Source of the DNA: Clostridia bacterium
GTDB lineage: Bacteria; Bacillota_A; Clostridia; Christensenellales; Borkfalkiaceae
DNA: 8,892 nucleotides
Assembly (NCBI GenBank): GCA_017621955.1
Contig: JAGASB010000312.1
Coordinates: 1-8,892 of the forward strand
Reading direction: 5' to 3'
Under the pieces are notes generated by a model, which saw only the letters and a program-made list of their open reading frames with translations, was not told the DNA's origin and searched no databases. Positions 1 through 6,581 of this stretch are shown piece by piece; position 1 is the stretch's first letter; each line of letters opens with the position of its first letter. Made by a program: the position numbers and the translations under genes.

Positions 1-141
1 AAAAACGAAATTAAGTATGCTGTTATTTACTCTATGATAATGGACTTGTATGAGCAAGGAAGTATTGACAAAGCAACAGCAGAGAAAATAAATAGTAAGT
101 GTGCAGAACAATTAGAGTGCCGAAAGATGGCAGTTAGGTAG
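1..141 (+). CDS. C-terminal fragment of a small protein, possibly SHOCT-like
   Basis: Reading frame 1 is open from the left edge for 46 codons and ends at TAG 139-141, so the gene begins upstream of the window. The visible residues begin KNEIKYAVIYSMIMDLYEQG and continue SIDKATAEKINSKCAEQL, a short helix-turn-helix-like pattern (hydrophobic helix, glycine turn, acidic second helix). From memory, short SHOCT-type proteins with an N-terminal NEIKY-like stretch and an 'xGxIxxxxxxKI' tail often sit just before tandem serine recombinases in clostridial elements; that assignment is inference. The stop lies 5 bp before the first recombinase start, and the end of this frame (TTAGGTAGG) doubles as that gene's ribosome binding site, so the two are probably cotranscribed. 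No catalytic motif is visible. Confidence 0.6.
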   Translation, partial: KNEIKYAVIYSMIMDLYEQGSIDKATAEKINSKCAEQLECRKMAVR

Positions 142-146
142 GTAAA

Positions 147-1679
147 ATGAAAGAAGTTCAAGTAATAAGGGCAACAAAGCATTTAGACGAAGAAGATGTA
201 ATTAGAGTTGGTGCATATTGTCGTGTGTCTACTGACCACGAAGACCAAATCAATTCGTTCTTGGCGCAAATGCAATATTATAGCGAATATATCCGTGAAA
301 ACGAACGGATGAAACTTGTGGATATATACGCCGACGAAGGCATCACGGGAACGGATATGCGTAAGCGTGATGAGTTCAATCGTATGTTAAAGGATGCGAG
401 AAACGGAAAACTTGATAGAATTTTGGTTAAAAGCATCTTGCGTTTCGCTCGTAATTCGCTTGAATGTATTGAAGCAATAAGAGAGCTGAAGAACAACGGT
501 GTAAGCGTATATTTTGAAAACGACAAAATTGATACAGATAAAATGAACTCAGAAATGATGCTATATATCAAGAGTGCATTTGCTCAAAGTGAATCATTGT
601 CTCATTCAAGACGTATGGTTACGTCGGTTCGTATGAAAATGGAAAATGGTACTTTTTACTGTGGTTCGGTTCCGTATGGATATAGACTTGTTGGCAAGGA
701 CTTGGAGATAGTTCCCGAAGAAGCAGAAAGGGTTAGAAAAGTATATAGATTATATTTGTCGGGTATTGGGGCAACAGCAGTTGTAAAGATAATGCAGCGA
801 GACGAAGATACGGATATGGTTTGGGGTATTGCGAGAGTAAACTACATACTCACAAACGAACGGTATATGGGCGATTATATGATGAGAAAGACATTTACGC
901 CGAATATATTACCGCTTAGAAACAGACCAAATCGTGGGGAAGAAGATAGGTATTACGTTGAAAACGCTAACCCTGCAATTATATCAAAAGAAGATTTCTA
1001 TGCTGTTAAAAGAATACGTGAACAACGTAAAGAACAGTTTGCAGGAAATGGGTGCAATAAGTCTTTCTTTACGGGAAAGATAAAATGTAGGAAATGTGGA
1101 TGGACGTTCCGCAAATTGAAAGGTTTTGAAACGGAGACTTGGGGATGCGCTCGTAAAGGTTTGACAGTAGACGTTTGTCATACACCTAAGCTGAAGAAAG
1201 AAGAGATTGAAAATGCTTTTGTTCGTATGTATAACGTATTACAAGAAAATAGCAAAAAGGTTGTAGATGAAACAATCGGTCTATTGACTTCGCTTAAAGC
1301 AAAGTGCAATTTAGGGAACGTTGAAATATCTGAGATTGACGGAGAACTTGCTACATTATCTACGCAAAATAAGGCATACGCAGATATGCTTGCATCAGGA
1401 GTGTTAGACCAAGTTACATACTCTGAGAAATCGGATAGAATAAAACGTAAAATAGCAGAATTACGCAGTCGTAGATTAAAACTTCTTAATGCAGACGAAG
1501 AAGAAAAGTGTATTGAAAAATTAAGAGAACTCAAAAGAATTTTGGAAAGACAGCCAAAGGCAATAACTGAATTTTACCCTGAATTATATGACGAGATTGT
1601 TGATGTGCTTTATATAGAGCAAGACGGCTCGTTTGTGTTTAAGGTAAAAGGCGAGTTAGAACTAAAAGTTAGGAGATAA
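147..1679 (+). CDS. Large serine recombinase 1 (site-specific integrase/excisionase)
   Basis: A 510-aa large serine recombinase, within the family's usual 450-700 aa. Such enzymes cut both DNA strands through a serine-DNA phosphodiester and integrate or excise mobile elements. The N-terminal resolvase domain (about 20-165) has YCRVSTD with nucleophile Ser28 and Arg26, the GITGT segment near 65-69, and KSILRFARN with Arg99 and Arg102. The recombinase domain (about 175-285) carries YGYRLV and ILTNERYMGDY. A zinc ribbon follows with Cys314, Cys317, Cys334 and Cys344, then a charged helical stretch (about 395-465) that is probably the coiled coil controlling direction. The segment after AQSES reads LSHSRRM, unlike the usual SxSISENV pattern kept better in the third recombinase. 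The start at 147 has a weak AGG-rich site (TAGGTAGG) about 4 nt upstream. It is cotranscribed with the next two recombinase genes. Confidence 0.95.
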   Translation: MKEVQVIRATKHLDEEDVIRVGAYCRVSTDHEDQINSFLAQMQYYSEYIRENERMKLVDIYADEGITGTDMRKRDEFNRMLKDARNGKLDRILVKSILRFARNSLECIEAIRELKNNGVSVYFENDKIDTDKMNSEMMLYIKSAFAQSESLSHSRRMVTSVRMKMENGTFYCGSVPYGYRLVGKDLEIVPEEAERVRKVYRLYLSGIGATAVVKIMQRDEDTDMVWGIARVNYILTNERYMGDYMMRKTFTPNILPLRNRPNRGEEDRYYVENANPAIISKEDFYAVKRIREQRKEQFAGNGCNKSFFTGKIKCRKCGWTFRKLKGFETETWGCARKGLTVDVCHTPKLKKEEIENAFVRMYNVLQENSKKVVDETIGLLTSLKAKCNLGNVEISEIDGELATLSTQNKAYADMLASGVLDQVTYSEKSDRIKRKIAELRSRRLKLLNADEEEKCIEKLRELKRILERQPKAITEFYPELYDEIVDVLYIEQDGSFVFKVKGELELKVRR

Positions 1680-1682
1680 GAA

Positions 1683-2564
1683 ATGGCAAATCGAATGATA
1701 ACCTATGGATATGGGATGCAAGACGGAGAACTTGTTGTAATCAATGTGGAAGCGATTATCGTCAAGCGTATATTCAAAGACTACATAGACGGCAAACTCT
1801 TGGCAGAGATAGCCGACGAGCTTACCCGTGAAAGTGTTGAATATTTCTTGGGTAATTGTCAATGGAATAAGAACCGTATCGCACGAATTATTGATAATGA
1901 AAAATATATCGGTGCAGACGGGTATCCGCAGATTATCGACGATGATGATTTTGTCTATGCAAGACAATTAAAAGAGAGCAAAGGTGCAAAGAAAATTCAT
2001 TTTGACGACGAAATAGAGTATCTAAGAAATAACAAGGTAACGTGCGCTCAATGTGGTAGTCCTATACGAAGAATATCTAAGTGGCGAAGCAGAGAAAAGT
2101 GGATGTGCAGGCGAGGTTGCGGAAACGAGATTTACTTGTCGGATAGTGTAATTTTTGGTGGTATCAATGCCATAGTTTATAAAATATTTCAAAACCCCGA
2201 TATTGCAATTCCAATTAGGGAAGATAAGGTGTATAGCCCTGAGTTAAAGAGATGTCAAAACGAAGTAAACCGAATATTTGGGAGTAAGAACCCGACATTT
2301 ACGGGTGGAAAGAAACTTATATTTGAACTTGCTCAGTTAAGGTTTGAAATAGGAAATAACAAAACACCTGATATATACACGGATATGCTTGTTGAAGATT
2401 GCTCAAAAATTGTGCAACAAGAAAGAGTTGACAAGGCATTTATAGAGAAGCATATAGAGAAAATAAGTGTTGATAAAGACGGGTACGTGATTGTACGATT
2501 TATTAACGGCGCAGAACTTACAAATAGAGAAGAGGTGGAAGTATGCAAGAAAGACCAAGAATAA
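1683..2564 (+). CDS. Recombinase-family protein without a catalytic domain
   Basis: A 293-aa protein beginning directly in the recombinase (DNA-binding) domain. Residues 8-75 contain YGYGMQDGELVV, then a W-N-KN-RIARIIDNEKYIG stretch that matches W-ENGVKNILTNERYCG of the third recombinase. A zinc ribbon follows with Cys121, Cys124, Cys142 and Cys146 (C-x2-C and C-x3-C). There is no RxS serine motif and no RFAR motif, so it cannot cut DNA by the family mechanism. It does not look like debris: it has its own AGGAG (1671-1675) 7 nt before the ATG, an intact frame, and tight coupling on both sides. It begins in the same frame as gene 1, one codon after its stop (TAA GAA ATG), and overlaps gene 3 by 22 bp. 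A role as DNA-binding or directionality partner of the two active recombinases is inference. Confidence 0.9.
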   Translation: MANRMITYGYGMQDGELVVINVEAIIVKRIFKDYIDGKLLAEIADELTRESVEYFLGNCQWNKNRIARIIDNEKYIGADGYPQIIDDDDFVYARQLKESKGAKKIHFDDEIEYLRNNKVTCAQCGSPIRRISKWRSREKWMCRRGCGNEIYLSDSVIFGGINAIVYKIFQNPDIAIPIREDKVYSPELKRCQNEVNRIFGSKNPTFTGGKKLIFELAQLRFEIGNNKTPDIYTDMLVEDCSKIVQQERVDKAFIEKHIEKISVDKDGYVIVRFINGAELTNREEVEVCKKDQE

Positions 2565-4165
2565 TAACGAAAATTGAAGCGAACCCTATGTTGTCTACAA
2601 AACGCAACGAGTATAGACAACTCAAAGTTGCGGCGTACTGTCGTGTTTCAACGGATAGTGATGACCAAGTAGAAAGTTATAAAGCGCAGGTTGCATATTA
2701 CACCGATGCGATAGCAAAAAATCCACGTTGGAAGTTGGCTGATATTTATGCCGATGAGGGTATCACGGGTACGATGCTTAAAAATCGTGATAATTTTAAT
2801 CGTATGATTAGAGACTGTGAACGTGGCAGAATAGACTATATTCTTTGCAAATCGGTAGCAAGATTTGCGAGAAATACGGTAGATTCACTCAAAATGGTTC
2901 GTAAGCTAAAAGCAAAAGGAATAGGTGTATATTTTGAAGAACAATGTTTGGATACATTGAAAGTAGAAAATGAAATGTTCTTAGGGTTGCACTCAGTAAT
3001 GGCACAATCAGAAAGTGAAAATATAAGCGCAAACGTGCGTTGGGGTATACAACAACGTATGAAGTCGGGAACTTTCAAGTTCAGGTATAACATACTTGGA
3101 TATGTAAAAGGGGAAGATGGAGAACCTAAAATTGTTGAAGAAGAAGCGGTACGTATTCGTTTAATTTTCGATATGTATTTGAAAGGTTGCAGTTTGGTAG
3201 CAATAAGCAAATATCTAAAAGAGCATCAGATGATGACAAAAAAAGGCGATACAAATTGGTCGGAAAATGGTGTAAAAAACATATTGACTAATGAGAGATA
3301 TTGCGGCGATATGCTTATGCAAAAAACGTATGTGGATAACCCAATTAACAAAAAGCATTGTGTTAATCGTGGGGAATTGCCGAAGTATTACATACAAAAC
3401 AATCACCCTGCAATCGTAGAACGTAGTGTGTTTCAAGCAGTACAAGCGGAAATGGCAAGACGAACAAACAAGCGCAGGGTTTCAGATAAAACAAGAACTG
3501 AATTTGGAAAATATAGTGGAAAGTACGCATTATCTGAACTACTTATATGTGGTGATTGTGGAAGTGCATATCGTCGTAAAACTTGGAGAAAGAGAAACGG
3601 CGAGAGCGAGGGCGTATGGTTGTGTGTAAATCGTATAGATAATGGCAGGGAAGCGTGTAAAGATTCTCTTGCGTTACACGAACAAGACTTGCACGAAGCA
3701 ATATGTCGTGGTTTATTAAAAGCATATTCTGATTTTGGCGGTGCTATGGACTGCATTACAACGGCATTGACGTATGCGATGACAGGAGCAGACGAAATGT
3801 TAGATGTTTATGCGATAGAGCAACAAATAAAGCAAATCAATGAAAGCCTTGATGAAGTAATTGTTCTAAGAGAGAGAACGCAGGGGGATAAGAGTAAATA
3901 TGATGTTGAAGTACGTAAGTTTTCTCAACAGTTGGTTGCCCTTAGACAACAGCGTGATTTTATGAAAGAAAGGCTCGAAGCGATGCCGAGTACACGAACA
4001 GAAATTGAAACAGTTAAAAAGATGTTTGAAGAAAAGGAAAACTTTATAACCTATCGTGATGACGTGGTGCGTTGTGTTGTAGAGTGTATTAGGGTTTTGG
4101 GCGACAACAAGATTTCAATAATCTTGAAAGGCGGTTATACAGTTGAAGAAAAGATAACGGCTTAA
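2543..4165 (+). CDS. Large serine recombinase 2 (site-specific integrase/excisionase)
   Basis: A 540-aa large serine recombinase. The catalytic domain (about 28-175) shows YCRVSTD with Ser36 and Arg34, DEGITGT at 71-77, and CKSVARFARN with Arg107 and Arg110. It also has AQSESENISANVRWG, close to the canonical family sequence at the start of the long helix. The recombinase domain (about 185-300) includes W-ENGVKNILTNERYCGD. The zinc ribbon uses Cys336, Cys339, Cys361 and Cys372, and a helical, charged segment (about 430-500) is a likely coiled coil. The start at 2543 lies inside the previous gene and is supported by GAGGTG (2532-2537) 5 nt upstream, implying translational coupling. Together with gene 1 it probably provides the two active subunits. 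Its stop codon overlaps the first copy of a repeat that continues into the noncoding region. Confidence 0.95.
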   Translation: MQERPRIITKIEANPMLSTKRNEYRQLKVAAYCRVSTDSDDQVESYKAQVAYYTDAIAKNPRWKLADIYADEGITGTMLKNRDNFNRMIRDCERGRIDYILCKSVARFARNTVDSLKMVRKLKAKGIGVYFEEQCLDTLKVENEMFLGLHSVMAQSESENISANVRWGIQQRMKSGTFKFRYNILGYVKGEDGEPKIVEEEAVRIRLIFDMYLKGCSLVAISKYLKEHQMMTKKGDTNWSENGVKNILTNERYCGDMLMQKTYVDNPINKKHCVNRGELPKYYIQNNHPAIVERSVFQAVQAEMARRTNKRRVSDKTRTEFGKYSGKYALSELLICGDCGSAYRRKTWRKRNGESEGVWLCVNRIDNGREACKDSLALHEQDLHEAICRGLLKAYSDFGGAMDCITTALTYAMTGADEMLDVYAIEQQIKQINESLDEVIVLRERTQGDKSKYDVEVRKFSQQLVALRQQRDFMKERLEAMPSTRTEIETVKKMFEEKENFITYRDDVVRCVVECIRVLGDNKISIILKGGYTVEEKITA

Positions 4166-4193
4166 AAACGGGAAGAACGCCAAACTTAAAAAG

Positions 4194-4225
4194 AAGAACG
4201 CCAAGCCCTTTGGCGGTGTTCTTTT
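4194..4225 (+). terminator. Hairpin after the recombinase genes, terminator-like
   Basis: AAGAACGCCAA at 4194-4204 pairs with TTGGCG (4210-4215) and TTCTT (4219-4223), with a 5-nt loop GCCCT and a bulge GTG at 4216-4218. This gives 11 base pairs. Only a short U run follows (TTCTTTT overlaps the stem end), so it is a weak intrinsic terminator at best. Its position about 30 bp after the third recombinase stop is right for one. The same arms recur in the second unit, so it may instead belong to a duplicated regulatory or binding structure. Confidence 0.4.
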
Positions 4226-4242
4226 GAAGAAAAATAAAGAAC

Positions 4243-4263
4243 CTTTACTATATAATAGTAAAG
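4243..4263. promoter_or_regulatory. Perfect palindrome containing TATAAT, possible operator
   Basis: CTTTACTAT at 4243-4251 and ATAGTAAAG at 4255-4263 are perfect inverted 9-bp arms around a 3-bp centre. A TATAAT lies inside at 4251-4256, but no acceptable -35 hexamer is seen 16-18 bp upstream, so I read it as a dimer-binding site rather than a promoter. It sits between the two repeat units. Confidence 0.45.
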
Positions 4264-4347
4264 AATATTGTAAAAAGGAAGAAGACCGCCAAGACCGCCA
4301 AGAAATTTTGGTTGGTTAAGGGCAATGGTGCTTTGGCGGTGTTCTTT

Positions 4348-4384
4348 CGACAGTTGCGGAATAAAATAGCGACAGTTGCGGAAT
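4348..4384 (+). repeat. 15-bp direct repeat pair with 22-bp period (iteron-like)
   Basis: CGACAGTTGCGGAAT occurs identically at 4348-4362 and 4370-4384. The 22-bp start-to-start distance is close to two helical turns, so both copies face the same side of the DNA, as with iterons bound by plasmid replication initiators. An AT-rich stretch (4384-4430) follows directly, like a DNA-unwinding element, and the RepA-like ATPase gene starts 62 bp after the second copy. Only two copies are present, so this could also be an operator controlling that operon. Confidence 0.6.
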
Positions 4385-4411
4385 TACTTTACTCTTAATA
4401 TGTAATATAAT
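4384..4411 (+). promoter_or_regulatory. Candidate promoter for the ATPase operon
   Basis: A perfect -10 TATAAT lies at 4406-4411 with a poor -35 candidate TTACTT at 4384-4389 (16-bp spacer). It falls immediately after the iteron-like repeats and about 35 bp before the ATPase start. The surrounding sequence is almost pure A/T, so a TATAAT match by chance is not unlikely. If real, a protein on the direct repeats would sit over or just upstream of the -35. Confidence 0.35.
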
Positions 4412-4445
4412 TATTATGTATTATTACAGTTAGGAGCAAAATAGT

Positions 4446-5378
4446 ATGGAAGAAACAAGACGTATTGAGTATTACAGTAAGCTCAAGAGTAAAGCGGTTG
4501 ATTGGCTTTGGTATCCGTATATTCCCTATGGGAAAATCACGATAATACAAGGCGACCCCGCAGAAGGGAAAACTTCGCTTGCGCTGTATATTGCGATGCT
4601 TTTGTCGAAGGGGCAAAATCTTCCATTAACGGACAAGCCTATTGAGAAACAAAATGTAATATATCAGAACCGTGAAGATGGTGCTTCTGACACAATAAAA
4701 CCCCGTCTTGAAAGATACGGAGCAGACTGTGATAGAGTATGCTTTATTTTAGAAGAGGACAAAGCGTTGTCTTTGTTAGATGATAGGTTGGAACAGTCGA
4801 TAATCGAAGCAAATGCACGTGTTTTAATTTTAGACCCGATTCAAGCATATTTGGGTGAAAGTGATATGGCACGAGCAAACGACGTTAGACCTATGATGAC
4901 GAACCTTTGTAAAGTGGCAGAACGAACTAACTGCGCTGTCATACTTATCGGACACTTGAATAAAAAAGACGGTGGTAAAGATTTGTATAGAACACTTGGT
5001 TCTATTGATATTGTAGCGGCAGCAAGAAGTATTCTAATGGTTAAAAGATGCGATGATGAACGTGAAGATTTGAGACGTATCAAGCACATTAAAAGCAATC
5101 TTGCTCCAAGAGGGAAAGATATACAATTTTCGCTAAAAAACGACAAATTAACAAATTGGAAATACCCTGAGGGTGTAGATAACGTGGAGCAAAATATGTT
5201 GCAACTATGCGAAGAAGCGTTAAAACAAATTATCGGCTTAAAAGGTATGTGTAGCAGAGACGTGTTCGACGCTATGGAAGAAAAGGGGTTCAGTAAACGA
5301 ACCGTTGAAAGAGCAAAAGTTAATATTGGTGTTATATCGAAGAAAGAGGGTAAACATTGGTATTGGTACTTAGAATAG
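4446..5378 (+). CDS. RepA-like AAA_25/RecA-fold ATPase, probable replication helicase
   Basis: A 310-aa P-loop ATPase of the RecA/DnaB-like fold, resembling hexameric plasmid RepA helicases and the AAA_25 proteins of clostridial elements. Walker A is GDPAEGKTS at 36-44. Walker B is VLILDP at 126-131, followed by IQAYLG. A GHLNK motif at 169-173 and the D-V-AAARS segment at 188-195 fit the sensor and arginine-finger region of the family. The last 50 residues (about 260-310: CSRDVFDAMEEKGFSKRTVE, ending in an aromatic WYWYL) look like a winged helix that could bind DNA. AGGAG at 4432-4436, 9 nt upstream, supports this start. It heads the operon and follows the iteron-like repeats, so replication initiation/unwinding or self-regulation is likely. 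No primase domain is seen. Confidence 0.85.
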   Translation: MEETRRIEYYSKLKSKAVDWLWYPYIPYGKITIIQGDPAEGKTSLALYIAMLLSKGQNLPLTDKPIEKQNVIYQNREDGASDTIKPRLERYGADCDRVCFILEEDKALSLLDDRLEQSIIEANARVLILDPIQAYLGESDMARANDVRPMMTNLCKVAERTNCAVILIGHLNKKDGGKDLYRTLGSIDIVAAARSILMVKRCDDEREDLRRIKHIKSNLAPRGKDIQFSLKNDKLTNWKYPEGVDNVEQNMLQLCEEALKQIIGLKGMCSRDVFDAMEEKGFSKRTVERAKVNIGVISKKEGKHWYWYLE

Positions 5379-5387
5379 GAGAAAGAA

Positions 5388-6581
5388 ATGAAAGGAATAG
5401 AAGTTTACGGGATGACGTATTGGTCTAATACAATACGAAATTTAGATAAAGCATCCTTGACTTTAATGGACGAAATCTTAGATTTAGTTAAAAACATAGA
5501 GGCAAAAGATGATGAAAGTCCAAGATATTTATGGATAACGGAACAACGTGGAACGTTGGCAGAGTATAAAAAATGTAAGAATTACAATGACGAGATAAGA
5601 ACAAAGAAAGACTTTCAAGCATATTTTCCTTACGAAAAAATATGGTTGGAGTTTTGTGGTCTGCATAATAGGTATGCGAAGCTGATTTGCATAAATAAAT
5701 TACGTTTTGAAATTGATACACGTGAAGATTATGTGCAGGACAGTTTTTGCTATGATTTTACTGAAATTTTAACGTGGTTGAAAGAAAAAGTAGAAGCGAC
5801 CATTCAAGAAATTAAAGAAGGGACTTATAACGATAAAGTTTGGAATGAACTTCCTTATGAGTATCGCTATGGAACGATTAGTAGAAAGGTATATTACGAC
5901 CATTTTCCCGAAGCAAGAGAAGAAGATTTTAACGGAATAACCGAAGAAGAAAAGCAACGTTTTCTACAAATAGTGGCAAACGAGAACCGTAACATAACGG
6001 AAAGATTTAAGGATATGACTTTTAACAAGTATTTTGAAATGGTATATCCTTGTTATGTGGCTATGGGTAAGAATGTTAGCAAATCTGCAAAGGAAACATT
6101 TTTTGCATACGGAGAAGATTTTGGCGGTAATGTATTAGAAAAATTTACTGACTACAATTCAACTCAGGACTTTGATGATTGGGTTGATGGTAAAAAAAGA
6201 GGTATGGGTGGACACGCTTGGGGTATATGGCGTGGAAGCAGTAGGCATAGAATAATGCTTTTTCCGAGAAAGACGGATGAGGGGTATTATTTTCAATATT
6301 CGGGTAATCCCCATTGGAATATTTACTGCACGATAAAATGTTATCTTGCATTGAAAGATAACGGTGTACCCGTGCAATATACGTATCCGAGCGAAACAAT
6401 AAACTACATTAAAGAAGAAGATTTATTAGGTTTTGTTTCAAGTGATGATGTACCTGTATATTGTCAGTTGTCTTTTCCAAGAAAAATAGTAAATGAATTT
6501 CTACATTATGAAGAGAAGCATCACAAGATTTTTGACTTAATAGATTGGGAACCGATAAAAGAGGTAAAGTTGAAGAAATGA
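5388..6581 (+). CDS. Conserved-looking protein of unknown function (397 aa)
   Basis: I do not recognise this protein. It is soluble-looking, with no signal peptide or membrane segment. It is rich in aromatic residues (W, Y, F) and acidic/basic pairs. The N-terminal half is mainly helical, with a charged stretch at about 135-150 (LKEKVEATIQEIKEGTYNDK). The C-terminal half (about 225-345) holds GGHAWGIWRGSSRHRIMLFP and a YYFQYSGNPHWNIYC stretch, with several His, Arg and Trp residues that could form a ligand or metal site, though no named motif fits. Its SD AGGAG (5377-5381) overlaps the ATPase stop codon and lies 6 nt before the ATG. Its own TGA overlaps the next ATG (ATGA). This coupling implies joint expression with the ATPase and the phosphoesterases. 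Confidence 0.85.
   Translation: MKGIEVYGMTYWSNTIRNLDKASLTLMDEILDLVKNIEAKDDESPRYLWITEQRGTLAEYKKCKNYNDEIRTKKDFQAYFPYEKIWLEFCGLHNRYAKLICINKLRFEIDTREDYVQDSFCYDFTEILTWLKEKVEATIQEIKEGTYNDKVWNELPYEYRYGTISRKVYYDHFPEAREEDFNGITEEEKQRFLQIVANENRNITERFKDMTFNKYFEMVYPCYVAMGKNVSKSAKETFFAYGEDFGGNVLEKFTDYNSTQDFDDWVDGKKRGMGGHAWGIWRGSSRHRIMLFPRKTDEGYYFQYSGNPHWNIYCTIKCYLALKDNGVPVQYTYPSETINYIKEEDLLGFVSSDDVPVYCQLSFPRKIVNEFLHYEEKHHKIFDLIDWEPIKEVKLKK

Larger units (their letters stand above)
4161..4347 (+). repeat. Duplicated GCCAA/TTGGC repeat-hairpin region
   Basis: Unit 1 has GAAGAACGCCAA at 4172-4183 and 4193-4204, each preceded by CTTAAAAA (4161-4168, 4185-4192), then the inverted arm CTTTGGCGGTGTTCTTT at 4208-4224. 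Unit 2 has AAGACCGCC twice in tandem (4282-4290, 4291-4299) and an identical 17-bp inverted arm at 4331-4347. Each unit therefore has two forward arms facing one reverse arm, so alternative hairpins are possible. Both best stems have a 3-nt bulge in the 3' arm: AAGAA-CGCCAA with TTGGCG-TTCTT, and AAG-ACCGCCAA with TTGGCGGT-CTT. The first repeat overlaps the stop codon of the third recombinase gene. Possible roles are recombinase or replication-protein binding sites, or RNA-level control; the sequence does not decide between them. Confidence 0.75.

Noticed and set aside
278..571. Minus-strand frame of 97 codons, and similar minus-strand frames across the window
   Set aside because: All lie opposite well-supported plus-strand genes, are rich in Ser/Phe/Leu as expected from antisense of AT-rich coding sequence, and have no ribosome binding sites or recognisable domains.
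1683..2564. Middle recombinase gene as a frameshifted or truncated pseudogene
   Set aside because: There is no leftover catalytic-domain sequence upstream, the start has its own AGGAG, the frame is intact, and the zinc-ribbon cysteines are kept.
3426..3629. Plus-strand 67-codon frame inside the third recombinase gene
   Set aside because: It overlaps the recombinase and zinc-ribbon coding sequence in another frame and has no supporting ribosome binding site.
4208..4347. The 17-bp direct repeats as target-site duplications of a small inserted element
   Set aside because: The 106 bp between them hold no coding sequence or terminal inverted repeats, and the arms make sense as parts of two similar hairpin units.
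4161..4384. CRISPR array
   Set aside because: The repeats are short (9-17 bp), include inverted copies, have irregular spacing and no set of unique equal-length spacers; no cas genes are present.
4402..4427. GTAATA / TATTAC inverted repeat in the AT-rich tract
   Set aside because: Only 6-bp arms in almost pure A/T sequence; expected by chance, so not listed as a site.
6545..6577. Earlier in-frame ATG for phosphoesterase A
   Set aside because: It would add 11 charged residues before the first conserved strand, overlaps the previous gene further, and lacks a clear SD. ATG 6578 has the ATGA overlap and starts at the conserved core.
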